Positions 16,002 through 29,900 of a stretch of DNA of 64,000 bases are shown piece by piece; within the stretch, counting starts at the first letter, position 1; each line of letters opens with the position of its first letter. The position numbers and the translations under genes are program-made. Under the pieces are notes generated by a model, which was not told the DNA's origin, did not search any database, and worked only from the letters and a program-made list of their open reading frames with translations. The stretch lies in NCBI GenBank assembly GCA_029948255.1, contig JALIZF010001506.1, forward strand, positions 186,001 to 250,000, written 5' to 3'. Source of the DNA: Telmatactis stephensoni (taxonomy: Eukaryota; Cnidaria; Anthozoa; Actiniaria; Isophelliidae).

Positions 16002-19000
16002 ATGGCGAGTCCAGCAGAGTTTGCCTTTTCTCAGTCATCTTCTCCAAGACTCCCTGCCATCGGAGATAACACTAGTCTGGTCTCACAGCCCCTTGTTCAG
16101 ACTTCAAAAGAATTTAGGGATGTCGGAGAACAAGGAAGGATTAGTGGAACATCAGGAACTCTTGACGACGAGGGCATAAATCGTGAAAAACGGAGATTGA
16201 AAAAGCTAATTTGTCGCGCGTTTATCACTGCCCTTCATCGTAAAAATGAAGTAAAGTGCTGGAATCATTTATGCGAAGTCCTTGAGCTTTCAGAGCCGTA
16301 TTTATCTCTTTTTAAGACCAAGGAATTGTGTCATTATGCGGAGAGAGCTTACTTTGAAATTGGAGGTCGAGAAGACCTAGAACATGTGTCTGTGTGTCTT
16401 CAAAGTGCATTTGCTGATGTCATTGACAATCTGCAAAAAGGTGACACTAGCAAGAGAAAGTCAAAATTCCCATCTGGGACTGATGATGATGCTCCTTTGA
16501 CTCCAAGGAAGAAGCCTCCAGTGCTAAAAGGGATAAAAATACCAAGGGTGGAGCCAAAACCATTTATACTATCTACAGAAAAGCAACTGGCCAGTGTTGA
16601 TGGAAAACTTCTCCATCATCCAAAACAAGCGAAAGAACTTTCTTTGAATGATCTGAGGCTTTCGCTTGCTGAAGTTATAAAAGATATATCTGCTAGAGAG
16701 TCTGTTTTAGGAGTTCCTTTAGGCATGACAATATTAGCACTTGATATCAACTTTCCACAAACTCACTTACCCTCCCCTCCCACAACACCAAAGGCTTCAG
16801 TAGCTGTCCAAACAACAACTGATAGTGTGAAAAGAAAAGCTCAGTCATCCTTAGTGGATAAAAGAGAAAATGTTGTTATTCCAAGAACTGGAAGACAAAT
16901 TGTTGAAGATTTCATTGTAGGGGATTTTCTTGGTGAGCTCAAGTTTGCATACTTAAACTTTGCACCAACAAAGAGGTATGATCCCTATGAACTGATTGAA
17001 GTTCCAAAAGACAAAATAAATCCAGAACATTTTGTCATTTCATCACATAGTATTCTGCACGTCATTCCTAATGGGCCATCTGAAACAATGAACTTGTCAG
17101 AGTGGTATATAGAAGCATCTATCTTCCAAGCCATCATGAATTTGTCATTCTTTAAGAACTTCCTGTTGAGAAAGATGTTTATAAAACTGAGGGATGCCAA
17201 GAAGTATACATTTTTCAGAAAGACAAAATCAGAACTTCAGCATTCTTTGGTTCATAATGTGCCAACTTTTGGCTCAGCACTGCTGCGAGTTTCTTCTCTT
17301 CTGAATGATCTATCAAAGGTCACTTTTCTTCCTTTTGAAGCAAACAGCTGCTATACTCTCAGTGATTTTGAAGAATTAACCTTCAAAACAAGTGATACTG
17401 GTCGTATGTATGTGAACAAGTTCTTTGGATATTGTCAAATGATTGTTGACAAGACCCAGGAGAACTGCTTTGAGTATTTGCGATATTGTGAGGCACAGAT
17501 CAAGAACCACCAACCTAACTACAAGGAATCACTAGCAGTAGCCAGAGAAAAACAAATCGTCCGACGACAAAACCTGAAGCTGGCTTATGAAGAAGTAGCA
17601 AAACTTGGTACCTTTGTTAACCTTGTTGATCATATTATCATCCAAAACCTACTCACAGTTGCTCAAACTAATATATGTAGGTTTGTTGATGTTACCCTAC
17701 CTGGACCAAGACCTGAGAGAGATGGCTTGTTTAAAGCTGACATGGTTTTTGATGACAGCCATAAATTGACATTATCACCATCAACCAAGCACATTACCTA
17801 CTCCCTTTCTGCAGCACTAAACATGGTCTTAACAATTGTATGTAGTTTATCGCATGCCATGGAACTTGGTGAAGCAACAAAGTCTCTTATGAGTAATGCC
17901 CAGAAAGAGAAATCTACTGCCAAATCAACAAAAGATAGGGGAGGTTCTAACAATGCACACCCTCAAAGCAAAGGAGGCGTTCAGTTTTCTTCCAAGGTTG
18001 ACCATCATTGTAATGACAGCTGGAATGTAGAGGCCCAAAGTGAAGCAAAGGTCAATACCAGTCATGGAGACAACTTCACAAACTTGAGTAATGCCCAAGA
18101 GGCTCTGGAGAAAAACACCTCCACTGTGCAGGAATTAAGGTCAGAGGAAGAGATATTTGATGACATCCAGGATTTCAACACCAGTCTGGAGAGTGCCAGA
18201 GTAATGAAAAAAGATTCTTTTGAGGATCTGTGCACCAAGAGACCACAGGAGACTATACTTGTTGTTGAGGGTCAAAAGGTTGAGCAGCATGGAACCAGTC
18301 GCAGTCCACTGACAAAGGAGAAATTGGAGGAAACAATGTACAACAAGTAAGAAAATTGCACATTTGTGATTGTGTGGAAACCTCCTGTGCCATCCAGAAA
18401 TGAGAATGCTCATGCATGCAATGTATCATATGAATTCACCGATTGGCCCCTAGCCATCACGTGGAGCATTTCATGTTAGGTCACAAAATTGTTTGAACAT
18501 TGTCACAGAATTGTCATATAAATGTATAAACTTTTCCATAATTTTTTCGACTTGAAATAACTTGCCCTGTTTCATTCGTTTTTATAAAAATATAGTTCTA
18601 ACCTTAATTTGAAATAGTATTTTCAACAATTCTTTAGATAATTAAATGACTGAATTGAGCAGAGTCTGTACATTTGTATAACAACTTCATTGACAATGTC
18701 CAAACAATTTTGTGACTGTGACATGAAGTACTCTACATGCCGACTAGGGGCCATTATGTCGATTGGTGAATTGTCATGTTAATGTGCCATACGTGCTATG
18801 CTCCAGCAATATGTGCTTATTGATTGAGTGGGCCAGACTCAAAAATATTTGGCTTGAGCTAGGTCAATGGCCATACAGACCAAATGCAGCAAGGTCCATA
18901 CAGAATGGATGAGAGCCAAATATTTTCCCATAATTTATTATGGCCCAACAACCTAACTCAGTTGATAAGCATTTTATCATATATGACTCTTTTTTGACTA

Positions 19001-22000
19001 TGTTAATATTTTGTGGACATGTGCATGGGTCTGGGTCCAGATACAGGTTTAATCCAGACCACCTTTCAAAAATCAGTACAATGTATGTGCCCTGTCATGT
19101 GATTATTCTCAAAGATTTCTTAAAAGTGCATGTGGGGCCAAATATGGGTCATACATGCATGATAAACATAATTATGTGCCTGTCAATATTTACAACTTAA
19201 TGAACTTGACAGTATGCATGTACAAAGCTGTAAGTACAAGTATGTGCACACTGACTATGTGTACATGTTGTAGTACATAGTGGTCTAATCACTGCCCACC
19301 CATCAGTTTTTGTCTTTGAAACTGTTTTATGGTTAGATTTTGATAGTGATTTGTTTTTCTCAATGAAGTGAGAAAATCAAAGATGCTTTGAAATACCATG
19401 AGGAGATTGTGGCTGAATCCATGGAAGAAGTGCAAGAGTTTTGTGACAGTCATAACTGGCTTTCAGAGATCCACGAATTTGTTTCAGTGTGGGATGATGT
19501 ACAGATGGATTACTGGAAAGTGCAGCCTACTGCTAAAATAGAGGTAAGTTATGAACCTGGCCAACACAATGATGCCAGCACAATAGTCTTTCATTGCTCT
19601 TCAGTTTGGGAGACCTATTTGAACAGTTTATAAGGGCTTTATACAATTTTTCTTGTCTTCTTGTATCTGACAATGCAAATACATGTACATTATAACTATC
19701 CGAGTCAATGACTAAACTTTCATTAATTCTGGTATGATAGGAATGGGGTGAGAGGTTTGGAAACAGATTGTAAAGATTGATTTGATAGGACCTAGTATAT
19801 TTAGTTCTTCTGCATTATGTACAGACTATAATATTTTCATTGATCAGGGAACATGCATGATATAAAATTAATACAACTCAGCTTGAAACTCTACAACACT
19901 TCCAATATGTAGCAGTTAACCAGTATCTAAACTCTGTCATTCAATTACAGCAACAACTGCGACAGATTCATACCTGGACAGAACAAGTTAGCAATGTGAT
20001 TCAAAGCTTTTCCACTGCCAATGGATTATTGTATATCAACTGCACTCAGATTCAAGAAGGAATAATCCCAAAACTAAATAACATCTTTAAACAGATGGTC
20101 ATGATGGTTGCATCTCAAGTACTGGTTTTATCTGAGGAAGCAATTGTTGAGATGGACAAGCTAGTTGGGGTAAGGATATTCATGTAATATTACAAATGAA
20201 GAGGTCAATGCAAGAACAGCATAAGTGATTCTCTGATGGAAATCTAAATTCTCCTAAAAGATCTTTGAATTCCACAGGAGAACTTAGAATTTGATCAGAG
20301 ATATAACCCTATAATCCCTCTGGGCAGATTTTGGAATGGCATGCAGATTTTAATGATGACATCATTTCTACAAAAAGTGTAAGCTAAAGTGTTACTTAAT
20401 TGCTTCTCTCCCTGTCTTGAGTTATCCTCCTCCTTTAATCCTCCTCCCTAGTCCCTTTTTCCTATCTTCCCTCTCCAATTCCCAGTGATGCTTAGCAGCC
20501 TATTCCAACTATTTCATCATCTTGGAAATTCTGCAGCTGTACAATTGATCAACATTATTTTAATTCTAAAATGCTCTTCATGCTTCTGCTTCTACAGAGT
20601 GTCAAGGAACAAAGAACTGAAATCAAAGCATTTGGGTTGTATATTTTACAACTTAACAAAGTCAAGGAAAGAGTACCAGCCCTGAAAGAGAAAGTGGAGT
20701 ATATCAAAAATCTCTTTGAAGTAAGCAATATTCTACAAAGCAAAATGCAAAACATGCAGATTGTAGGTGTGAGAAAAGCAAGAACTGGTCATGCCCATGT
20801 GAATTTATATTTAAGTGTATTGTTGATGATAATTTGATGATACTTTGCTTGCAAACCATGGAAAAAGAAATTCATACTTTCTCTGAAATAGTATTAAATT
20901 AAGCTTTTGTGCCATTTTAGTACCATTTGAATGCAACTTGTGCAAAATTCATAGTCAACTACGTAAACTTTTTTGTGTTAGTATAATGCATCAACATCTG
21001 CAACTGGTATCAATGTTCTTTGTTTTTGATGGACTAACTACAATGGCATATATTTCTTAACTGACAGGTAATTCGAGGTTGTTACAGACAACTTACTGCT
21101 GAAGAAGAAATAGCAGAAGAAAAGGTAAAGAAGATGAGAAAGTCTTCTAGAGTAATTGAAGGCCCTGAGTTACATGTACATTGCGCAGTCTTTCTCACAC
21201 TTATGATGAACTGCTGAATTGCTGTCTGAGGCCTTTTATGTTTTGCTGGTTGGGTCAATTGGTGGAGCACCTCTCTTTCATACAGAAGGTCAGGGGTGTG
21301 ACTCCCAGCCAGACCAACACTCAGAGTATTTAAATAATAGGGGAGAAGGTGTGGCCTTTGTGATAACATCTGCAAATGGTTAGACTTTCACATCTTCTTG
21401 TATAAGGATGTTAAACTGTAGGCCCCATCTCCCAAACTTCACGATCTGTACTGGAGGGAAGAACCCACACCACTATCTGAGGACAGTAGGCCATGAAGCT
21501 GCTCGTGGTGTGGAACTGCGCTCCAGGGTCATGGGTGGACTGTATAGTGGCAGCCAGTGACACCTTTACATGCTTTCAGTTCAACCTCGTTGAAGCTGCA
21601 TCCTTGCAGTACTTGCAGGGGTGATTAGCATGACAGCTTTTTCTTTTTTATACCCAGGGGGAGGGGTGTACTTACAAGTACATACATGTAAGAGTGATGA
21701 GGTGTGAATGAAGCTAAAATGATGAGCTTTGAAAAAAAGTCAATGAGGTTAAGACCAACTCACAAAAAGCCAACTGCCCACAAAACAACCAACAAAAGTC
21801 CTCATATTTTTCTACAAAATGAACTGGTTATGTACATGTAGAAGCTTATAAGCAGAGAGCTAGGCTGCCTACCTAAAAGGCCTTGGTGCAACTTCCTCGG
21901 ATGCACACAATATTTTGTTTGCAATAGATTGTGAAGAAACGAGAGTTGCCCGCTATGATAATACTATTGTCTCTTGAAATGGTAGAAGTGGACTGTAAGT

Positions 22001-23972
22001 CTCTAAGGTATACTCTGCTTTTTATTGTCGTAATGTCGTAAGACTGTGAAATTACAGTATTCTAACAATGGAATCTTCAATAGGCGTATTTTCGTAACTG
22101 AAGAAAGTACGTATTTCCAAATCTAAAGATATTGGTACTATTCTAAGATATTGTTTTTGTATTGAACAGGTGTGGGCTTGCTGGGAATCGTTCTTATATG
22201 GTCTACAAGAAGCCAGTGACTTTGTCCAAATCCAGAAACCAATGATGATTGAGAAATTGAAGGAGACTACTTCAGTAAGTTTTCATATTGCTTGTCCCTA
22301 TTTTATTTGGACGCTTTTAACAGTAACTACAAATACACCAACTTATGGCTTAAATCACTAGCCTAACCGTAGTTTTTTTGAGATGATATCACCATATCTG
22401 AAAGAGAATGCTAAAGAAGTGGGATTTTTTAGCATTGCTCCACAGATTGCTATGGTCTGATTGACAGGAACACCCTATCATTTTTGAATCTCAAAGTTCA
22501 TAGTGCATACTTTAGTACATATTTTATAGTATATGTATTTTACTCCTTTATTTTCTTTCATTTATTTAGAATCTAGAAGAAGAAGCATTAAGCATTGGCC
22601 ACAGAGCAAACAGTGGAAGGTTTATTGACCCAGATGAAGCTCCATCAAGTGTCTTATCAGATTTGAGACAGGTATATAAGGCTTATGCTCGGCTTCCTGG
22701 CCATTGAGCTTTGTACATGCTTTTACGTCTTCTTGCAAATTACAGCCCACTTCAAAGAAAGTGTAAATGGGATGATTCCATTGATGTTTTCGTTTATTAC
22801 TCCTTAGCAAAACAACCACCTTTTTATAAGTAATTTTTCTTGCCTTCACCAGCAATTGGGAAGTTTTAGAGAAAAGCTTTTGGTCCCCATATCCAGGGAT
22901 CCGTACATGGCGCGCAGCATCGGTTTGAGGACCTGGCTGTAATACAACCTTGTTAAGACTGAGTCATACGATCACAAAACCTACATTCTCTTGACCACAT
23001 TTCGTTGCTGTCAGCTTCCTATCTTGATAATTTTGACCTTTTTGTATTTCAGCTCCGAGAACGATGTCGAAGGATCTGTAATGAGCTGAGAGACATTAGT
23101 GTTTGGAAGAAAGTCATTACTGGAGCTCCCTACGACATGGACACTGTCTTGGGAGTGTACGAATCCATAGAAAAACGACTAGAACTGTGGAGGTACTTTG
23201 AAGTGTCGAGTAATGCCATAAAAGACTGGTTGCATAGTCCTTTCAGAAAGGTAAAGTTATAACATTTAAAGTAATGTTGGTGACAACTTTTAGCGCAACA
23301 CTGTTGCATTAAAACTGTGTCGTGTAGTAACACGGTACGTGGTTAGATTTTTACCGCAAACATGTCGTAAAGCTACCATAAACGTACCTGTAAACTAGCA
23401 GTCACAAATGATGCGATTAAAGAGAGTGCGCACTTGACAAACAACCGAGAACATCATTTATTCAATGAGTTTTTCAAGAATCGGATCGCACTATGCAGTG
23501 TTGCCTGGAATGGCGAAATAGCTTCCCCATTGCAGCGTTGTGCTCTATGCACCCAAGAATAAGGACCGATATTGATCTTGAGAAAACTGCAACTGTATGA
23601 CCAACAACTTAAGTTCATGCTTGACATATTGAAGTTAAATCAGACCATGTACCTTGACAGCCCACATGTACTATTTTGCTAGCCAGTTGGAGGAAATAGC
23701 CAGAACTCAGTCAGACAACTGAATTGCATCTTATTCTGTGGTAGGTAATTTAAAGAACTATACTAAAAAAATGTTAAAAACAGGCTTATTATTAAAACTA
23801 GGTTCATATCAAGAGAGTTATCGATAAGATCAATGAATGGGAGACCGCTTGCAACAACCTAAAAGCTTATATTGATGAAGATGACAGTGTAATGGTTGCT
23901 TTGATGGCAAATCTGCATGAGTTTGGTCAAGACTTGCCTTTACTGCTGCAGTTATCTAGTGATGCTCTAAAG
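16002..23972 (+). other. DNHD1: DNHD1 exons 1-9: N-terminal tail
   Basis: Exons 16002-18346, 19369-19543, 19951-20169, 20598-20720, 21068-21124, 22170-22274, 22570-22671, 23053-23250, 23802-23972. Exon 1 is unusually long (2,345 bases). Its first 250 residues and last 150 are Ser/Thr/Lys-rich and probably disordered, with a helical, more globular middle. Exons 2-9 are helical and fit the dynein tail before the linker. Exon 1 ends in phase 2, exons 2 to 9 in phase 0. I see no domain in exon 1 that I can name. Confidence 0.85.
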
Positions 23973-26900
23973 GTATATAAAATAATGCTGTGATGAATTT
24001 TTCAATATAATTTCACTCGCGCCCACTCCATATATTCTAGTTCACATTAGTTTACTGTTAACTGTTGTTTGAGTAATCCTGTCTTTCAATGATTGGCCAG
24101 TTTAGAACACGGTTTCAGAATAAAGCCAAGGCAACATTTACGAAGTTAATGACCTTTTATCTCATTTTGTTAGACAAATGTCATGGTGGCATGCCAAAGT
24201 GGTTTGGAATTTGAACCTTTACTAACAAGAATTTACCTCCATTCCTTACCTATTTTGTTCGTTCGTTCGTTCGTTCGTTCGTTTGTTTGAGTTGCTTGCT
24301 TGCTTCTTGCTTGCTTGTTTGGTGGTTTACAGGCGCGGATCCACGATTCTCTTCAGGAGGGCCGGGTGCACCATCATATAAATTGGAAACTGCCGAGAGG
24401 ATATTTTGGAAAAGTATAAAGAAAAAAGGACTTAAAGTCGTATCAGGAGACGGTGCGCACCCCTCCCCTAAATCCGCCCCTGGTTTGCTTGCTTGTTTGT
24501 TTTATCGAAGTGCCGTCTATGATTCTTCTGACAACTTATATATCATCTCCTTGCCTTTTACACCACTATTAGAAGATATCCAATAATGATATCAGTGTTA
24601 TTTTCCTTTCGTTTGCAGCCACGTCATTGGAGGGCGTTGTTCATTGGCATGGGTCAATTATTCGACCCTTCCATGCTCTTTACTACTGCATGTCTTATAT
24701 CGTTTAACCTTGGTCGTTACAAAGATCTTATATCAAGTATATGTGCAGGTGCAGCGTATGAACATGCCCTTGAAACAGAGTTCAATCAGCTATTAAAGGC
24801 CTGGTGTGATAAGGACTTTAAGTTAGCCAAGTATATCCCATTTATGAGACCTAGGATGGATGACCAACAGACCAGTAAAAGTGACAAACAGAAGGACAAG
24901 AAACGCAAGATGACAATTTACGAGGTATTGAGCGGCACCATTAATTTATTTGTTATTAATTTTGATCTTTTTGAACAGACTCTGTGGTCTTGTTACCAAT
25001 TAGGGTGAATTTATGTCCGAGATGTAAAACTATGCAACTAATGTTCTTCTTGCCCCATTATCCAAATGACCATTTCCTTTCAATAGTAGACAAATCATGG
25101 TAATGATATGTTTGTACCAATACTGCAGTAAGTAATATATATAGGTACAGTAGGAAGGAACCTTGAACTTAGTATAAACCTTTTCACAGAAAGCAAAGGT
25201 CAAAAGAAAACCCAAAACACCAGCCTCCGTACCTGATTTGTTGATCCTGATTGGAATTGGTGAGCTCAAGTGTATGACTGAGGTATGTAAAGACAACGAT
25301 ATCAAATTTTGCATGGCACTCTGCATCACCGTGTTGGCTCTTTGTTGTGTGTATGCACATGTCGTATTAGTGGGAATCCCAGCTTTGGACGTACAAACTG
25401 TCTAATCTTAAATGCAGTCTATCGGGAGGATGACCGGCTAGCTGTTGGGCCAATCCGAATCAAAGCTACGGTACGGAGAAAATCGTATCTTTCTGGTTCC
25501 CACTCACACGAAATAAGCAAGTTGCATACCGTGTTGAAACCGCTCAAAGTCACAAGCTATTTGCTCTTGCTCGCAATATCAACTTAGTATATGGACATCG
25601 TACTTGCAATCTCAACTTAGTATATGGACGTCGTACTTGCAACCTCAACTTAGTATATTAATATTGTTGTAGGACAACTTGGTCACTCTGCGGTCAATGC
25701 TTGTGTCACCGTATGTGGTGGATGTTAAAGCTGTTGTACAACATTGGATCAGCAATCTTACTGAACTACAGGACATACTGCACACTTGGGAGGATTGCCA
25801 AAAGAAGGTACTTGTATTATCATGGCTGAATCGCTTGACCTTTCTTTTACCTGAATTTAGCAGTAAAGAAACCCTTAATGATTTTTTTTGTTATTCAAGT
25901 GGCTCTATTTGACCAACGTATTTTTGGAGCCAGGCATGGCAAAGAAGTATGCAGAAGAATTTGATGCCTTCAGTAAAATAGACAAGAAATACCGGGTACG
26001 TAAGTGAACATTCCTTTCTACATCTCACATCCTTCTCTCCTCCCTTCCTCCCTTCCTCCCTTCCTCCCTTCCTCCCTTCCTCCCTTCCTCCCTTCCTCCC
26101 TTCCTCCCTTCCTCCCTTCCTCCCTTCCTCCCTTCCTCCCTTCCTCCCTTCCTCCCTTCCTCCCTCCCTTCCTCCCATCTTCTTCCCTCTCTCCCTTCCT
26201 CCCTTCCTCCCTCCCTCCCTCTTACCTCCTCCATTCCTCCTTCCTTCCTTCTTTCTTCCATTCCTTCCCTTCCCTACTTTCTCCCTTCCTTCCCTTTCCA
26301 TCCCTCTTCCTCTCCTTCCTTCCTTCCTTCCTCATTCCTTCCTCCATTCCGCCTTCCTTTCTTCCTTTTTCCCTCTCTTCCTACCTCCTGCCTTCCTCAG
26401 TTTCCTCCTTTCTGCCTTCCGAACTGTTTAATTATTTAATTTTTCTTCCCTCCTTTATCAGCATAGATGCATATATACTATGTTATCGTTTATTGTAATG
26501 TTAGGAATTCATTGATGTCATCGCTAAGAACACCAAAGTCACTTCAGTTCTAACTAAAAAACGAGGTGAATTGGGATGGCGGGAACTTCAAGGCGACACG
26601 CTCCGACTCATGCTACTAGGCTTGATTCATGAAGAGGTATTGAATAAAAATAACATTCTAGTCTTTTCTCCAGGCCCAGGGTCTTGAAAGTCCAATGTAA
26701 CTCTACTGAACCAGGAATTAACTCTCACGAAAGCAATTCGTTTTAATCATGGATTAAGACTATTCAGTGTTTCAAGAACTGGCCCAAGTCAGTGCGACCG
26801 TGCTGTTGACTTGCACCAAATGGGCTCTTGCTTGCACAGGCGTTTCATTCTTTAGCCTCCTCCGCAGTCCCTCTTCGGTCATACTGACACAGGAGTCCCA

Positions 26901-29900
26901 AAATAGAGAAAGAGATGACAAGAGGGCAGAGGAAGAGACGCCTGAGGTGTCTGAATAGATACGTGCGCTTAATAGTTGCAGCAGTGGATGCACGGTGTAA
27001 TCGTACTGTTGTACTCACAATTATGGCGCTTTTCAGTGTTGGCTGTTTGTTCAAAGCTTATTTAATTTTATTCAAGCTTACTAATAGAGCAACGATTTTG
27101 TTTTGCTTTGTTTTAGGAGGAGCTAATAATGAAACTAAGAGAATATTACGACCAAGCACGCATGACATTCCCAAGATTGTACTTTTTAAGTGACAGTTCG
27201 CTTCTTGACGTCCTGGCTTGGTCACGCAATCCCAAAGACCTGTTACCATTTGTTAAGATGTGCTTCCCTGGTATCAAGAATCTTCAGTTTAAATTACCGC
27301 TTGACGTGAGCGTTAATTTGACATCAGCACTGGATGCTGCATTAAATGGTAACTCCTTCTTTGAGATATTATTGCAGGGCTATTATTGGAAAGCTATTAA
27401 CAATTACCTTACAATTTCAGTCCATTTGTTGGAGGTAACAGCAATGGAAGGAAGCCATGGCGAGGAAGTCGGTCTTATTAGGCCCATACCTGCATCTCCT
27501 TGTCCTCAAAAATGGCTTGCTAGTCTTGAGCAGACTATGAGAGACACCCTGATGAACGAACTGGCACAGTGTGTCAAAGCTAGGCTAGATGAAGGTGTAA
27601 TTAATTTTACTAGACTTGTTGAGCAGTTAGTACACTCTGGTGAGTCTACCATCATCAAACTGGATTACTTTGATAAGTATTAAGTATGTGGTATGCTTTT
27701 TAAAGCATATAGGTTAAAACCTTTCTTTATGGCTTTGTGTCCTGTTGTTGGCAAGAACTTTGACAACTGGTAAAATTTGACGCACAAATGCATGTGATTT
27801 TCCAAGGAGACCGATGGTGAAACCTGTATCTTCTACCTCCATCAGTGCTCTGCCTTACGGAAATTTAAAGCTACTACACTAAGGGTGTTTTCCATTTAGT
27901 GGAACCAACCGTCCAGAACGGCCAGTTCTTAAATGGTACATGTCAGTTCTTAGCTCTGGCTGGAATCAGTCCTAAGAAATAGGCCGTCCTGGCCGGTTGG
28001 TTCCACTAAATGGAAAACACCCTAAGCCATCATTACCGTAGCCTAATACATTCATAAATCCATTTATCATATGACCCGTATTTAGTCCCGTGCGCACTCT
28101 TAAGAAAAGCTTTGAAAATAGTCACGTGACGGGTAAATACGGATTTTCGAAGGCGGTTCGGAAAACCCGTGTCCAGACCCGGACCTGCGCGCGCGCGTCC
28201 AAAATTGAGAATGAAACGATCAAAAAGAGTCAGATTGAGCCTGCGTTCGGTTCGTGCGGCAAGACCTTGAGCCAAATATTTTCCCGTCCGACCCTCCCAC
28301 TCAGTTAATAAGTACGTAGTATTTGTTCTAAAAAACTGGGATTTGCGATTTGTTTCTAACAGGCAATTCAACTGAGGAAAACGCAGTAACTTCTGATGCT
28401 CTAAAAGCTGAAGAACGTTATCTGCTGGGATTTCCTGCCCAGTGTATTGTTAAAGCCGAGGATGTGCTGTGGACTCGCAAAGTTGATAATGCCCTTGTCA
28501 GCGGGAAACTCCATGAGCTATCAAATATGAGGTACCGTCAACATTTATTCTAAATATCAACTAGTATAAGATAACATCTAGATCTCTTTTTGACTACATC
28601 CATGTCTTTAATGACCATCGTATCTAATAGAGCGATCATCGCACGGTACGGTTACGGCAGGAATTTCGAATGTTTTTATAGACATCACGGTACTGACATG
28701 GTCACGGCACGGCGCGGGCCGTTTAACACTCATACGAAAACGACTCTATTCGAACCATTCATATTAACTGATAGAATACTTGATTGACAGGTCTGAGATA
28801 AAGTCTTTTATTGATGATCTTGCATCAGCCATAAGAAAATCTATTGAATGGCAAGATGGTAGCCAATTACAAAAGAGGCTGGAAGTCATCCTTGCCAACT
28901 TACTAACCCAAGCTGTCAATCACCGTGATACTGTTGATGGTAAGTTTGTGCTACCTAAAGATAAATTGATGAAAGTGATTACTTTTTGGACTCTCATAAT
29001 ACGGTTTCACGATTTTATTGCGCATGGATTTTACAAAAGTGCGTTTCACTTACGATAGTTCTAAGACTCCGCTTAATAGTTAACGAAACTTTCTTCAACA
29101 TAACCAGTTGCTAATGCGCTTAATTGTCATCTTAATTGTCATAGAGGAATTCGTTAAAAGGGAATTATAGATGATGCTGTCGTACATGAGTCCTTTAGCA
29201 TATGAACTGTTAAAAAATATGGCCAGCTTTTTGGATATTCCATAACTGGAAAAAATAATATATAAGTAGTCAATTAGAATGTTTATGTTTATTTACTTGC
29301 AGGGTTAATTGAAGATCGGGTGTCCTCTGTACACAGCTTTGAGTGGCAAAGTCAGTTAAGATCCAAGACTAGAAATCACTGAAGAAATATCATCAAGTTA
29401 TAAAGGAAAGATGAACGTAGACGTTGATATGTCAGCAGGTTGGTATCATTGCACTACGCATTCAAGGCCTGAACAAACGATAATAACAATAATCGTTTAA
29501 TTTTCATTTTTAAGCATTAGAAATACAAATGGATTACACTGAAATAGTGCAACTATTTTTGCAACATTTTGCGCAACGTAGATTTGCATCGCGTGTCCTC
29601 CCTTGCAACAGATGTGCGCAATGTTGCGAGCAACAATTGTAAGTTTAGGATCAAAGTTCAACTTTAATTTTGCAACTTTCTCTGCATTACATTGCATGTG
29701 AAGGCTGACACAAGTTCAGCCGAAACGTTAATTTCAATAAAAAACACCATGTGTTATCCCGCAAAAGCTTCCGTTATTACTATGTCAATCACACACGAAA
29801 GTCTCAAGAATAGTATGGCGAGCAACATTGCAGGGGTGGAGACACGGTGCAAATGTGTTGTGCGCAATGTTGCAGGAAAAGTTGCTTTGTGTATCCAGAC

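Larger units (their letters stand above)
24619..28531 (+). other. DNHD1: DNHD1 exons 10-16: linker region
   Basis: Exons 24619-24924, 25190-25282, 25673-25807, 25900-25995, 26505-26636, 27117-27639, 28363-28531. This is the lever that docks on the AAA ring in dyneins. Family-like blocks are the W-L-Y-L-x-x-V-F start of exon 13, FPRLYFLSDSSLLDVLA in exon 15 (compare the F-P-R-F-[FY]-F-L-S pattern of dyneins), VTAMEGSHGE, and the AQCIVKAEDVLWT segment of exon 16. Exon 10 ends in a Lys/Gln-rich charged loop. Exon 15 contains an in-frame 72-base stretch (27349-27420) with good splice signals that may be an additional intron. Confidence 0.85.

Noticed and set aside
24325..24490. Possible MITE with ends resembling GGCGCGGATCCA and AAATCCGCCCC
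   Set aside because: The ends match only partly and no target duplication could be aligned, so it is not listed as a feature.
26004..26498. Long open frames on both strands (Leu/Pro/Ser-rich on plus, Gly/Arg/Glu-rich on minus)
   Set aside because: They run through a simple pyrimidine repeat that lacks stop codons by composition and sits inside an intron.
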